From Solirubrobacterales bacterium (GTDB lineage Bacteria; Actinomycetota; Thermoleophilia; Solirubrobacterales; 70-9): a DNA stretch of 64,000 bases. The notes under the pieces are model-generated. The model was not told the origin of the DNA and made no database searches. It was given only the letters and a program-made list of their open reading frames with translations. Shown here one piece after another: positions 7,742 to 16,603 of the stretch. The stretch spans positions 62,001 through 126,000 of the forward strand of contig JANWHD010000027.1 of assembly GCA_025450585.1 (NCBI GenBank), written 5' to 3'. The translations under genes were made by a program, and so were the position numbers. The first letter of the stretch is position 1. Each line of letters starts with the position of its first letter.

Positions 7742-8302
7742 CTAGGCGCGTGAAACGTACTCGCCGCTGCGGGTGTCGACGCGGACCGTCTCCCCCTCCT
7801 CGATGAAGAGGGGGACCTGGACGATAACGCCGGACTCCAGGGTCGCCGGCTTGTTGCCGCCACCCGAGGCGGTGTCGCCCTTCACGCCCGGCTCGGTCTG
7901 GGTCACCTTCATCTCGATCGCGCTCGGCACCTGCACGTCGCTGGGCCGCTCGTCGACGAAGAGCACGTCGACCTCGGCGTTGGGCAGCACCCACTGCATC
8001 GAATCACCCGCCATCTCGCGCGGGATCTCGATCTGCTCGAAGTCGCGGCTGTCCATGAAGACGGCGGCGTCGCCGGAGTCGTAGAGGTACTGCATCTTGC
8101 GCGATTCGGTGCGCACCGGCCGGAACTTCTCGCCGGCGCGGAAGGTCTTGTCCTGCACCGAGCCGTCCTCGATCTTGCGCAGCTTGGTCCGCACGAAGGC
8201 CCCACCCTTGCCGGGCTTGACGTGCTGGAACTCGACGATGCGGAAGATCGTGCCGTCGATCTCGATGTGCGAGCCGTTCTTGAATTCGTTGGTCGATATC
8301 AA
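7742..8302 (-). CDS. efp: Translation elongation factor P
   Basis: 186 residues, normal length. EF-P binds between the ribosomal P and E sites and relieves stalling at polyproline. Three OB-like domains are visible, starting ISTNEFKNG. The tip loop reads KPGKGGAF, so the modifiable Lys is at residue 32. The C-terminal signature VQVPLFIEEGETVRVDTRSGEYVSRA is complete. The start is TTG at 8302, unusual for efp; upstream DNA is A/T-rich (8303-8340) and probably holds the promoter. In relatives pepQ lies directly upstream; here it is 6.8 kb away. Confidence 0.95.
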   Translation of the reverse strand: MISTNEFKNGSHIEIDGTIFRIVEFQHVKPGKGGAFVRTKLRKIEDGSVQDKTFRAGEKFRPVRTESRKMQYLYDSGDAAVFMDSRDFEQIEIPREMAGDSMQWVLPNAEVDVLFVDERPSDVQVPSAIEMKVTQTEPGVKGDTASGGGNKPATLESGVIVQVPLFIEEGETVRVDTRSGEYVSRA

Positions 8303-8345
8303 GGTTTTTGCCTGCTAATTAGATATTTTTTCATTATGGCGAACC
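8303..8345 (-). promoter_or_regulatory. Candidate efp promoter region
   Basis: An A/T-rich block in otherwise GC-rich DNA, containing TATCTAAT and AAAAAATA on the minus strand just upstream of the efp TTG. It could supply a -10 element. It also marks the edge of the accessory insertion. Confidence 0.4.
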
Positions 8346-8417
8346 ATGAACCTGCCGAAGGGGGACCCGAGACTATTCAAGGCTGATTTCTCTCGCGGCT
8401 CGCTTTAACTAGATCAG

Positions 8418-10397
8418 CTATTTACTGCGGGTCGCCGGCCCCGGAACGATCATGCTCTTTACCGCTTCGCCGCTGTTAACAAAACGCAGCTCGAAGCCAT
8501 CTGACCGAGGATCTGACAACTCGTCCACCATCTCTCCTAGTTTCGAGATGAGCTTCCCGCGATCGTCAGGCTCCATGTGTTGAGTGACCAGCGCATTGAT
8601 GGCAGGCAGCACCCTTTGGCGAGTCATTCGCTCCCCCGTAACCAAGATCATCGGCAACAGCTCATCGCGGCCCTCCTGCCAGAGATGGACAAAAGCGAAT
8701 GCCCAAGCCTCCGCATCCCCCGGTTGACATAGAGCCGTATTCAAGAACATCAAACCCGCCTGTTCACGCTCCCCTAGCTTCTCCACCGCCGACGCCAAGT
8801 TCCACCAGGCAAGACCACTGAGGCCATCCATCCCCAATGCTTCCCAACACCTGTCCCGGATCACCCCCTCACCAGCGGGGGTCCCTCCGTCTGGAACAAC
8901 TTCGCCAACCGTTTTGTCTGCCCTCGCCGAGTCACGCTTTTGGCGCTTGATACCTCTCCAGTCGATCAGGAAGTCGAGTAGGCCTATCTTTAGGTAGTAC
9001 TCCGAACCACTCTCGAAGCTCTCCACCCCGTCCAGCGATTCCCTGAACCCCTCCCTTGCCTTCTCGTAGCAACCCCCGAACATCAAGGCATCTGCCCTCA
9101 ATAGTGGCGTGAGCCCACCTTCCCCCAGCTGGATGGCCGTCCCGTAGGCATCTGCCGCCTCTTCGTAGCGACCTGCAAAGAAAAGGACGCCACCCAGCTC
9201 ATGCCAGAAGTAAGCCCGATCGCGGTACTCCGGATCAAGCGTGGCAGCCCGCTCATAAAGCTCAATCGCTGGGCCAGGTTCACTTTGACTACGGTGGTGA
9301 TTCGCCAACGAAACCAGCTCGCGGGATGCCTCGATTGATTCTCCGTCGTCTTCGCGTCGCTTGATACGGCGCTGCATCGTCCGTCGATACTCCTCAATCT
9401 CTTTCTCACTAAGGGAGGCGCTGTGCTGCCTCGACGTAAGCGTGAACAGCATGCTCGTGTTGTTCTCACCTGTCGTGCCGCTAGCGTCGATCTCCTCCGC
9501 CACGGCCAGAGCCTCGCTTACCCGTCGGGCGATGGTCATTGCCCCGGCGAGCTGCATCGCTGCCTCGGGCCGCACAGAGAGGGTTGAACGGGCGAAGTAC
9601 GTTGTCGTCATTCGGGCCGCCAACTCAGACTGACCCCAACGCGCGAAGGCCAACCCATTCAGCGTCATCAGATCCACGGCAAGCTGCTCGCCACCGGGTC
9701 CCGGGTCATAAACGTCGTCGAGGTCGTAGCTCGCTGCGACCGAGCCCGGCATCTCAACGGCAAGGTAGCGACCCCGGACCACGAGTCGGCCATTCGCCTT
9801 TCCTCTACTCAGCTCGATCACGTCTGGCCGCTTCGCTGTCGCTCCCCTCACCGCCAACTCAATCTCGCCGTCGGTAAGCCCGAATGGCGGATCATCTATC
9901 TCCAACTTGAGCAAAAACGGGAGAGGAGGAGTCGCCGAGCGCAACTCCAAAAAACTGTGAGCCTCCTCGGCCAGGCGCTCCGAATCCCCCTTGGCGAACT
10001 TGTCCTCCGGCGCCCAGTGAAAGGTCATCGAGGCGGCGTTCGCCCTCGGCGGCTGCTTGCCGGGCAGGAGTGCGTGCCACCAACGAACATAGAGCTCATC
10101 CTCGGCAGCCAAATAGCGAACCATCAGGGTAGGCAGCGCCTGGGAGCTATAGAGGCTGGCGTGCTCGACGGGAATCGAGCGCTTTAGAGCCTTGTCCAGG
10201 TCTTGGCCATCGGTCGCCTTGAGCTGCACGTAGTAGCGGAGTCCCGTTGCCTCGTCCTTGGCGTTGAACACCTCAACGCTCCCGTCAAGTCCGTAGTCCG
10301 GCACGTCCTCTCTGAACAAGAAGCGCTCGTCAAGCGCGGCTTTGAAGGCCTCTCGGGATTCCTCCTCGATGCGATGGGCGCGGGTCCGCTTCGGCAT
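8418..10397 (-). CDS. DUF4365 (PD-(D/E)XK-like) protein with TPR repeats
   Basis: 659 residues from ATG 10397 (MPKRTRAHRIEEESREAF). The N-terminal 150 residues match the DUF4365 layout: ES..AF.A, then DYGLDGSVEVF and YYVQLKAT, giving the D...E...QxK core of a restriction-endonuclease fold. The second half carries tetratricopeptide-like helices (AIELYERAATLDPEYRDRA, RYEEAADAYGTAIQLGE, CYEKAREGFRESL). Proteins with this domain are often found among phage-defence genes, but no partner is obvious here. GC content is lower than that of flanking housekeeping genes, and it sits in the insertion that splits pepQ from efp. A defence or nuclease role is an inference. Confidence 0.7.
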   Translation of the reverse strand: MPKRTRAHRIEEESREAFKAALDERFLFREDVPDYGLDGSVEVFNAKDEATGLRYYVQLKATDGQDLDKALKRSIPVEHASLYSSQALPTLMVRYLAAEDELYVRWWHALLPGKQPPRANAASMTFHWAPEDKFAKGDSERLAEEAHSFLELRSATPPLPFLLKLEIDDPPFGLTDGEIELAVRGATAKRPDVIELSRGKANGRLVVRGRYLAVEMPGSVAASYDLDDVYDPGPGGEQLAVDLMTLNGLAFARWGQSELAARMTTTYFARSTLSVRPEAAMQLAGAMTIARRVSEALAVAEEIDASGTTGENNTSMLFTLTSRQHSASLSEKEIEEYRRTMQRRIKRREDDGESIEASRELVSLANHHRSQSEPGPAIELYERAATLDPEYRDRAYFWHELGGVLFFAGRYEEAADAYGTAIQLGEGGLTPLLRADALMFGGCYEKAREGFRESLDGVESFESGSEYYLKIGLLDFLIDWRGIKRQKRDSARADKTVGEVVPDGGTPAGEGVIRDRCWEALGMDGLSGLAWWNLASAVEKLGEREQAGLMFLNTALCQPGDAEAWAFAFVHLWQEGRDELLPMILVTGERMTRQRVLPAINALVTQHMEPDDRGKLISKLGEMVDELSDPRSDGFELRFVNSGEAVKSMIVPGPATRSK

Positions 10398-10597
10398 CGT
10401 CGGAACGGTAGCCCTTTCAGCCTTGCCGATATCGCGCATCTTCAAGAAGCGCAAGATGCGGTTGGACAGGCGGCGACATGCTCCTCAAGTATTCCCTTCT
10501 CCGGCACTGACCAGCGACGTCAAACATCGACGCAGAGCCGGGCCAAACTTTCACCGAGACCCTGATCTACCTCGACCCCCGTACAGCCTGATCCGTC

Positions 10598-10984
10598 TCA
10601 TTTGGAGCGCTGCTGGGCTTTCCGATGAGCGCGTAGGCCGGCTCGCGGACCTACGGCAAGCCAGAGACATTTGGCCGGCGCGCCATCGGTGGGCTCGTTG
10701 CGATAGATCAGACGGAAGCGGGGTTTGCCTTTGTGCGTCTCGATGTCGAAGCGGACTCGGCGGCAGTCGGCCAACTCGGGGTGGCGCCCGACCCCCATTA
10801 GTTCGCCTGTATGGGGATTCGCCTCGCATTCCAGGAACAGCGCGGCGATGCACCTCTTCAGGGCTTCAACCTCCGCCCGCTCGACGGCTCCGGCATCTGC
10901 GGGGAGCGCCGTCAACTCGACTATGTCGCCCTTTACGCCATCGGCAAGCTCAACCCTGACCTCGGGAGCGGTTTCTCCGCCCAC
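10598..10984 (-). CDS. RelE/ParE-like toxin
   Basis: 128 residues. The second half has the RelE-superfamily pattern: HPELADCRRVRFDI, then GKPRFRLIYRNEP and a final strand LWLAVGPRAGLRAHRKAQQR. Such proteins are usually mRNA interferases or gyrase inhibitors. Which target applies cannot be told from sequence. The gene begins 3 bases after the stop of a short coiled-coil gene, the usual layout of a toxin-antitoxin operon with the antitoxin first. Confidence 0.65.
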   Translation of the reverse strand: MGGETAPEVRVELADGVKGDIVELTALPADAGAVERAEVEALKRCIAALFLECEANPHTGELMGVGRHPELADCRRVRFDIETHKGKPRFRLIYRNEPTDGAPAKCLWLAVGPRAGLRAHRKAQQRSK

Positions 10985-10987
10985 GAT

Positions 10988-11209
10988 TTATCGAACTTGA
11001 ATGCCGAGATCGGCGAGTGCCTCAGCGCCGTCTTCGGTGCGCTGGGCAGCGCCGCTTCGAACTCGCTCGGCCGCCAAGGCTTCGACTTCGTCGTCGGCGC
11101 GCCGATCTTGCATCGTCGCGATCTCGCCACGCACCTCGCGCATTTGCGTTTCCAAGTCGCTCAGCATCTCGAAGAGCTGTCTGGACTTCGTCCTTGGCAA
11201 GAGAGGCAT
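10988..11209 (-). CDS. Putative antitoxin partner, coiled-coil
   Basis: 73 residues, charged and helical, with a heptad-like stretch SRQLFEMLSDLETQMREV. No DNA-binding motif is recognisable. The call rests on its small size and its position immediately before the RelE-like gene. The start (ATG 11209) lacks a clear ribosome site, so a different start is possible. Confidence 0.45.
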   Translation of the reverse strand: MPLLPRTKSRQLFEMLSDLETQMREVRGEIATMQDRRADDEVEALAAERVRSGAAQRTEDGAEALADLGIQVR

Positions 11210-11380
11210 TGGGAGCAGAATACTCCCGCCGTCCGCTGTATTCGCCAGTCTTTGCGATCTCGGCAGGCTATGTGCCTGTTGACCAGCTAGAGAATTCGTT
11301 GGTGGAGATCACGGCGGCGAATCCTAGTGGCCCTGGAAGCGGGCGTCGTCACCGGGAGGCCGTAAGCTGGGAACCAGGGA

Positions 11381-11869
11381 ATGAGGGTGTCTGCTCGGAT
11401 CATCTTGCTGGCCGCTGCCGCGACGCTGCTGCTCGTCGTGGGCGCCGGCGCGGAGGAAACGGGGCCAAGCCGGGGCGAATACGTCTCGCAGGTCGAGCCG
11501 ATCTGCGAAGCGAACACGGTCGCCAACAAACGGATCCTCAAGAACGTCCAGGCCAAGGTGCGCAACGGAAAGCTGAAGGAGGCCGGCGTCCAGTTCATCC
11601 ACGCCTCGGGCGCTTTCGGCTCGACCGTCGACAAGCTCTCCGCGGTGCCCCGCCCATCCGAAGACGACGCCCGGCTGCTGAGGTGGCTCGACCAGCTGAG
11701 AATCGTGCAGACGAACCTGCGCAACGTCGGCAAGGTGCTGAAGGCCGAGGACAAGATCCGCGCCGCGCACGAACGGATCCGGCTCGAACGCAGCGCCAAC
11801 GCAGCCAACAACGTCAGCTTCGCCTTCGAATTCCGCTACTGCCGGATCACACCCTCCCGCTTCACCTGA
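11381..11869 (+). CDS. Secreted hypothetical protein
   Basis: 162 residues with a classical signal peptide (MRVSARIILLAAAATLLLVVGAGA). The mature part is helical, with EYVSQVEPICEANTVANKRI near its start and a second Cys near the C-terminus (EFRYCRI), so one disulfide is possible. The pattern Y...V..IC...N resembles actinobacterial exported helical proteins of unknown function, including the lipoprotein at 61597-62298 (ERGDAICAEVNAA). No enzyme motif is visible. It is convergent with the SDR gene, 28 bp apart. Confidence 0.65.
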   Translation: MRVSARIILLAAAATLLLVVGAGAEETGPSRGEYVSQVEPICEANTVANKRILKNVQAKVRNGKLKEAGVQFIHASGAFGSTVDKLSAVPRPSEDDARLLRWLDQLRIVQTNLRNVGKVLKAEDKIRAAHERIRLERSANAANNVSFAFEFRYCRITPSRFT

Positions 11870-11897
11870 GCGGATTGCGAACCGGGCTGGGCCTCCT

Positions 11898-12713
11898 TTA
11901 CCTGTGGGGCTCCTCGGCTTCCGCCGCGGTCGTGGTCGTCAGCCTCGCCGCCGAGCCGCCGGCGAGAACCCGGCGGACCAGACCCGGGGTGAGGATCCGG
12001 AACACCGCCGCAAGGGCGTAGCCGCGGGGCACGTAGCGTTCGGCCTTTCCTTGCAGCCCCGTCTCGACGATCGCCTCGGCGACCCGCTCGGGCTTGGAGA
12101 CGATCCACCGGGTCAGCGCTTTCTCGCGCAGCTCGGTCGCCGGGAAGCCCTCGGTGGCGATGAAGCCGGGAAGGATGAGGCCGACGTGGACCCCGCCGGA
12201 CCGCTCCTCGGCGTAGAGCGCATCGGACCAGCCAATCAGGGCGAACTTGCTGGCCGAGTAGGAGCCGGTGCCTGCGCGAGCCACCCGGCCGGCGGTGCTG
12301 GCGATGTTGACGATCGAGCTGGGAGCGGAGGCGCGCAGCACCGGTAGCAGGGCCTCGACGAGGCGGACGACCGCGTCGAAGTTGAGCTCCATGTGTCGCT
12401 GGACGTTGGCATAGCCCCCCTCGCCGAAGATCCCGCGCCAGGAGCCGCCGGCGTTGTTGACTAGCAGCGTCAGCCGACCCCCGTGCTCGGAGACGTGGGC
12501 GCGGACGCGCTCGGGGGCGTCGGTGTCGGTCAGGTCCACGGCGACGTAGGTGGCCTTGCAGGGCAGCGACTCGGCGAGAGCCCGCAGGCGCTCCTCGCGC
12601 CGCGCGACGAGGATCAGCTCCACGCCGGGCTCGCGGGCGAGCCGCCGCGCGGCCGCCTCGCCGATGCCGCTGGAGGCGCCGGTGACGAGGGCGACGGTGC
12701 TGTTGGCGCTCAT
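11898..12713 (-). CDS. Short-chain dehydrogenase/reductase
   Basis: 271 residues from ATG 12713. Classical SDR: TGASSGIGEAAARRLA at the N-terminus binds NAD(P), LLVNNAG follows, then SIVNIAS with the catalytic Ser and YSASKFALIGWS with the Tyr-x3-Lys pair. VARREERLRAL after beta2 favours NADP. The C-terminal tail (LAGGSAARLTTTTAAEAEE) is low complexity. The substrate is unknown. It is divergent from the M42 peptidase. Confidence 0.88.
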   Translation of the reverse strand: MSANSTVALVTGASSGIGEAAARRLAREPGVELILVARREERLRALAESLPCKATYVAVDLTDTDAPERVRAHVSEHGGRLTLLVNNAGGSWRGIFGEGGYANVQRHMELNFDAVVRLVEALLPVLRASAPSSIVNIASTAGRVARAGTGSYSASKFALIGWSDALYAEERSGGVHVGLILPGFIATEGFPATELREKALTRWIVSKPERVAEAIVETGLQGKAERYVPRGYALAAVFRILTPGLVRRVLAGGSAARLTTTTAAEAEEPHR

Positions 12714-12777
12714 GGCGGCAACGCTATTCCAATTCACTTAACGCGGGCGACCGTTCGAATCGACATACTGCCGCGCC

Positions 12778-13827
12778 GTGAGCACGACTCCGGAACTCCT
12801 CGACAAGCTCCTCCGCGTCCCCGCGCCCTCGGGCTACGAGGCACCCGCGGCCGCCGTCTGGCGCGACGAGGCCTCTTTCGCCTCGCTCTCGACCGACGGC
12901 ATCGGCTCCTCGGTCGCCCGCATCGGCGAGGCTTCCCCGCTTCTGGCCGTTGTCGGCCACATCGACGAGATCGGCCTGGTCGTCCGCCACATCGACGAGA
13001 AGGGCTTCCTCTGGTTCGCGCCGATCGGAGGATGGGACCCGCAGATCCTGGTCGGGCAACGGGTCGAGATCCAGGGAAAGAGCGGACCGGTGCTCGGGGT
13101 CGTCGGACGCAAGCCACTGCACCTTCTCGACGCCGAGGCGCGCAAGAAGGTGGTCGAGTTGAAGGGCCTGCACATCGACGTCGGCGCCGCCGATCGCGAG
13201 GAGGCCGCCGAGCTGGTCCGTGTCGGCGACCCGGTGGTGATCGCGAGCGAGCCCCAGCGCCTCGCCGGCTCTCGCACGATCTCCCGCTCGATGGACAACA
13301 GGCTGGGCGCCTACGTCGCCCTCGAGGCGCTGCGCCGCTGCCACGAGCGCGACTCGCTGAGCGGCAGCTTCGCGGCAATTGCCGCCGTGCAGGAGGAGAT
13401 CGGCCTCTTCGGCGCCCGCACCTCGGCCTTTGCCGTGGAGCCGGACCTGGCCGTGGTCATCGACGTCACCCATGCCACCGACGCGCCCGGCATCGACGAG
13501 AAGGAGCTGGGCACCCACACGCTCGGCTCCGGGCCGGTGATCTTCCGCGGCTCCACCCTCTCCCCCAAAGTCTTCGAGCTGCTGGTCGAGACTGCCGAGG
13601 AGGCCGGGGTCGAGCACACGCTCGGCGCCTCCGGCAACTCGACCGGCACCGACGCCGACGCCGTCCAGTTTGCCCGCTCGGGCATCCCCACGGGCCTCGT
13701 CGAGATCCCGCTGCGCTACATGCACTCCCCGGTCGAGATGGTCGACCTGGACGACGTCGAGGCGACCGTAGAGCTGATCGCGGCCTTCGCCGCGCGAATC
13801 GACGACAGCATCGACCTCGGCCGCTGA
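12778..13827 (+). CDS. M42 family metallopeptidase (glutamyl aminopeptidase / FrvX type)
   Basis: 349 residues, GTG start. The dinuclear metal site of the M42 family is visible: VVGHIDEIG (His), SRSMDNRLGAYVA (bridging Asp), AVQEEIGLFGAR (Glu-Glu), VIDVTHATD (Asp) and YMHSPVEMV (His). The opening ELLDKLLRVPAPSGYE is typical. These are cytosolic oligomeric aminopeptidases that trim peptides. It is convergent with the diguanylate cyclase, with a palindrome between the two. Confidence 0.9.
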   Translation: MSTTPELLDKLLRVPAPSGYEAPAAAVWRDEASFASLSTDGIGSSVARIGEASPLLAVVGHIDEIGLVVRHIDEKGFLWFAPIGGWDPQILVGQRVEIQGKSGPVLGVVGRKPLHLLDAEARKKVVELKGLHIDVGAADREEAAELVRVGDPVVIASEPQRLAGSRTISRSMDNRLGAYVALEALRRCHERDSLSGSFAAIAAVQEEIGLFGARTSAFAVEPDLAVVIDVTHATDAPGIDEKELGTHTLGSGPVIFRGSTLSPKVFELLVETAEEAGVEHTLGASGNSTGTDADAVQFARSGIPTGLVEIPLRYMHSPVEMVDLDDVEATVELIAAFAARIDDSIDLGR

Positions 13828-13831
13828 AGCC

Positions 13832-13921
13832 GACGGCCACAGGGGTCGTCAGGCAAGGACGCAGGGAGCTGCTCTGCACGTGAGCGACCGAGGACGCCGC
13901 ATGGCGGCCCCTGTGGCCGTC
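13832..13921. repeat. REP-like palindrome between convergent genes (copy C)
   Basis: GACGGCCACAGGGG (13832-13845) pairs perfectly with CCCCTGTGGCCGTC (13908-13921). The left arm begins 4 bp after the M42 stop and the right arm overlaps the diguanylate cyclase stop. The core shares CAAGGACGCAGGGAG and GAGGACGCCG with the elements at 7.6 and 26.6 kb, but the arms are unrelated. It could serve as a bidirectional terminator. Confidence 0.85.
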
Positions 13922-15008
13922 AGTTCGACATGAAGACCATGTCGCGGCCATTGGCCTTCGCCGAGTAAAGAGCGGCGTCGGCCCTGGCGACCAGGTCGTC
14001 GGTGTTGACCACGTCGGACTTGGAGACCGCGGCGCCGATGCTGATCGTCACCCCCACCCCGACCGGACGCCGTGCGCGCACCGCCTTGCGCAGGCGCTCG
14101 GCAACCGCGGCTGCGTCCTTCTTGCTGGCGCCGGGCAGGACGACGAGGATCTCCTCGCCGCCGATCCTGTAGATCGAGTCGCCGGCGCGCAGAACAGAGC
14201 GCATCGTGTAGGCGACGTCCTGCAGGACCTTGTCGCCGGCGGCGTGTCCGAGCTGATCGTTGACCCGCTTGAAGTGATCGAGATCGCAGAGCAGCAGAGC
14301 GTGTGAGAGTCCCTCCCCCTCGCTGCTTGGCTGGCCGTCGAGCTCGGAAAGGCGCTGCTCCAGCGCATTGCGGTTAAAAAGACCGGTCAGCGGATCGAGG
14401 GTCGAGCTGCGCCGGTGGGCGCGGTCGGACTCGACCAGGGCGCCGGAGAGGGTCACCGTGCTGAGTATCAACGCCGCAGCCGCGATCACCTCTTTGTGGT
14501 GCTCTGAAGCCGTCGCCTGGTCCAGTCCAAAGGTGCCGACGAGCAGCAGGGCCAAGATGTACGCGGTGCCGAGGGCCACCCCGCGTGGAGAGAATCGCGC
14601 TCCAAGCGTTACCGCGGGCAGCGCGAACCACATCAGGACCGGGCTGTCGGCGCCGCCGGTCGTGACGACCGCGTCGGCGAGGAACAGCGGCAGGATTCCC
14701 CAGGCCGTGGCGGCCCAGAGACCGGGGTGACTGCTGTTCTGCATGAAGTGGTCGGCGACCGTGAACCCTGCGAGGCCAGCCGTGAGCGGGATAACCCACC
14801 ACCAGCCGATCTCCGAGGAGACCGAGACCAGCGCCAGGGCGAGGATCGCGAAGCAGCCGGTCCTGTAAGGGCGCAGCCGCACCTGCATGTCGAGCAGGCG
14901 CTCGCGACGGGCGTTGTCGCGGATTTCCGCCAGCGAATCCGACTGCCGCAAGAGGTCCGTGTCGGCGGGAGCGCGCAGGGCACTCGCGATCTTGGCGCTT
15001 GCGATCAC
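13920..15008 (-). CDS. Membrane diguanylate cyclase (GGDEF)
   Basis: 362 residues. The N-terminal half has about five or six hydrophobic helices (residues about 45-195), then LDPLTGLFNRNALEQRL opens the GGDEF domain. The active site reads RIGGEEILVVLPG (GGEEI, a catalytically competent variant). RAGD lies five residues before it, so the product-inhibition I-site is present. DAALYSAKANGRD closes the domain. It makes cyclic di-GMP from GTP. No EAL or HD-GYP domain lies nearby. Confidence 0.9.
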   Translation of the reverse strand: MIASAKIASALRAPADTDLLRQSDSLAEIRDNARRERLLDMQVRLRPYRTGCFAILALALVSVSSEIGWWWVIPLTAGLAGFTVADHFMQNSSHPGLWAATAWGILPLFLADAVVTTGGADSPVLMWFALPAVTLGARFSPRGVALGTAYILALLLVGTFGLDQATASEHHKEVIAAAALILSTVTLSGALVESDRAHRRSSTLDPLTGLFNRNALEQRLSELDGQPSSEGEGLSHALLLCDLDHFKRVNDQLGHAAGDKVLQDVAYTMRSVLRAGDSIYRIGGEEILVVLPGASKKDAAAVAERLRKAVRARRPVGVGVTISIGAAVSKSDVVNTDDLVARADAALYSAKANGRDMVFMSN

Positions 15009-15086
15009 GCGGTGACATCGGCTTCTCGACGCTACTACTTGAAACTGGCAGCGGGTCTCTCTCCTAAACGTCTTGTCTGCGCCGCG

Positions 15087-16148
15087 CTACTCGACGAGCT
15101 GCAGCTCCTTTGGCAGGCTGCTGAGGTTTCGGTGACCCTCTGCCGTGACGACGACCAGGTCCTCGATACGCACACCGAGCTCGCCGGGTAGGTAGATCCC
15201 GGGCTCGACCGTCACCACCTCGCCGGCCTGGAGCACGTCCTCCGAGCGCGGCGAGACGCGTGGCTCCTCGTGCACCTCGAGGCCGACCCCGTGGCCGAGG
15301 CCGTGGCCGAACCGCTCGCCGTGCCCGGCGGCTGCGATCCGCTCGCGGGCGACGGCGTCGAGGGCCTCGGCGGATGCCCCGGCGCGAACGGCGGCGAGGG
15401 CCGCCTCCTGCGCCTCGCGCACGACCTCGTACACCTCCCGGCCGCGCCCGTCGGGCTCGCCTGTCGCGAAAGTGCGAGTGCCGTCGGAGCAGTACCCGTC
15501 GAGCTTCGCTCCCATGTCGAAGACGACCAGCTCGCCGCGGCCGATCTGGCGCTCGCCGGGCTCGGCATGTGGCAGGGCGCCGTTCGGACCCGCGGCGACG
15601 ATCGCGGGGAAGGAGGGCTCGGCCCCGTGCTCGCGCATCCGTGCTTCGGCGGCCCGGGCGACGTCCAGCTCGCTGCGCCCGGCCAGCCCGCGTTCCAGCG
15701 ACCAACCCCAGACCTCGTCGGCGAGCTCGGAGCTGGCGGCGATCGCCGCCAGCTCGGCCTCGTCCTTAACCCGGCGCAGCCTCTCGACCGTACCCCCCGC
15801 CCCCTCCAGGGTGACGCCGTCGGGCAGTTTCTTCTCGAGTTTCCCCAGCGTGCGGACGGCCATTTGCTGATCCTCGAAGCCGGTCCGCCCGGCTAGGTGA
15901 GCGGCGATCCCGCCGAGCCAGTCGTCCTTGACCGTGATCACCTCCCAGCCCCCGACCTCTGCCTCGGCGCGCTCGGTGTAGCGGAAGTCGGTAAAGAAGA
16001 GGCGCGCCTCGCCACCGCAGATGCAGGCCCCGTTGGTGCCGCCGAAGCCGGTCAGGTAGCGGACGTTGACCAGATCGGTGACGAGCAGGCGGTCGAGCTC
16101 GCGCTCGGCGACGAGTGCCGCGAGACGGTCTCCCCGGGATCCGGTCAA
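15087..16148 (-). CDS. pepQ: Xaa-Pro aminopeptidase / dipeptidase (M24B)
   Basis: 353 residues. The creatinase N-domain (NVRYLTGFGGTNG) is followed by the pita-bread metallopeptidase. Metal ligands are visible: VVFDMGAKLDGYCSDGTRTF (two Asp), GHGLGHGVGLEVHEEP (His), VVTVEPGIYL (Glu) and GVRIEDLVVV (Glu). It removes or cleaves X-Pro bonds in the cytoplasm. The ORF begins inside the aroQ end (overlap of 4 bp). Its usual downstream neighbour efp has been displaced by the insertion at 8.3-15.1 kb. Confidence 0.9.
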   Translation of the reverse strand: MTGSRGDRLAALVAERELDRLLVTDLVNVRYLTGFGGTNGACICGGEARLFFTDFRYTERAEAEVGGWEVITVKDDWLGGIAAHLAGRTGFEDQQMAVRTLGKLEKKLPDGVTLEGAGGTVERLRRVKDEAELAAIAASSELADEVWGWSLERGLAGRSELDVARAAEARMREHGAEPSFPAIVAAGPNGALPHAEPGERQIGRGELVVFDMGAKLDGYCSDGTRTFATGEPDGRGREVYEVVREAQEAALAAVRAGASAEALDAVARERIAAAGHGERFGHGLGHGVGLEVHEEPRVSPRSEDVLQAGEVVTVEPGIYLPGELGVRIEDLVVVTAEGHRNLSSLPKELQLVE

Positions 16149-16603
16149 GGGGCGCCCGCGCCGAGCTCGGTCGCGAGCAGCTCGAGCGCGTCGCGGTAGC
16201 CGTCGGGGCCCTTGCCGGAGATCTTCGCCAGGACCAGGCCGTCGAAGACGGAGAGCTTGCGCCAGTCGTCGCGGGCCTCGACGTCGGAGAGGTGGACCTC
16301 GACCGCGGGCAGGCGGGCGACGTCCAGCGCGTCGGCGATCGCCCGGCTGTAGTGCGACCAGGCGCCGGCGTTGACGAGCGTGGCGTCGGCCAGCTCCGGG
16401 ATCCGGTGCAGGTACTCGACGAACTCACCCTCGGAGTTGGTCTGGAAGAAGATCGCTTCAAGGTCCAGCTCGCGGGCCCAGCCGCCGACCTTGCGCTCCA
16501 ACTCCGCGAGCGAGAGGCCGCCGTAGACCTCGAGGTCGCGGCGCTCGAGGATGTCGAAGTTGACGCCGTGCAGGACGGCGACGCGGTTGTGGGCGGTGGT
16601 CAT
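16145..16603 (-). CDS. aroQ: Type II 3-dehydroquinate dehydratase
   Basis: 152 residues, usual length. Dehydrates 3-dehydroquinate to 3-dehydroshikimate as a dodecamer. The first motif is divergent (HGVNFDILERRDLEVYG instead of NGPNLN.LG.REP..YG) but keeps the Asn, Arg and catalytic Tyr. NAGAWSHYS and EVHLSDVEAR carry the remaining active-site Asn and His, with Asn replaced by Asp after HLS. The start overlaps the aroKB stop, so the genes are coupled. Confidence 0.88.
   Translation of the reverse strand: MTTAHNRVAVLHGVNFDILERRDLEVYGGLSLAELERKVGGWARELDLEAIFFQTNSEGEFVEYLHRIPELADATLVNAGAWSHYSRAIADALDVARLPAVEVHLSDVEARDDWRKLSVFDGLVLAKISGKGPDGYRDALELLATELGAGAP

Noticed and set aside
7540..7863. 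108-residue N-terminal extension of NusB
   Set aside because: It translates through the palindromic element and lacks any domain; the internal ATG at 7539 gives a normal NusB.
12483..13883. 466-residue plus-strand frame overlapping the SDR and M42 genes
   Set aside because: Out of frame with the M42 peptidase, whose metal ligands are complete in the other frame; Arg/Pro/Gly-rich shadow.
15009..15086. A small gene between the diguanylate cyclase and pepQ
   Set aside because: Only 78 bp; no frame with a start and ribosome site; probably promoter DNA.
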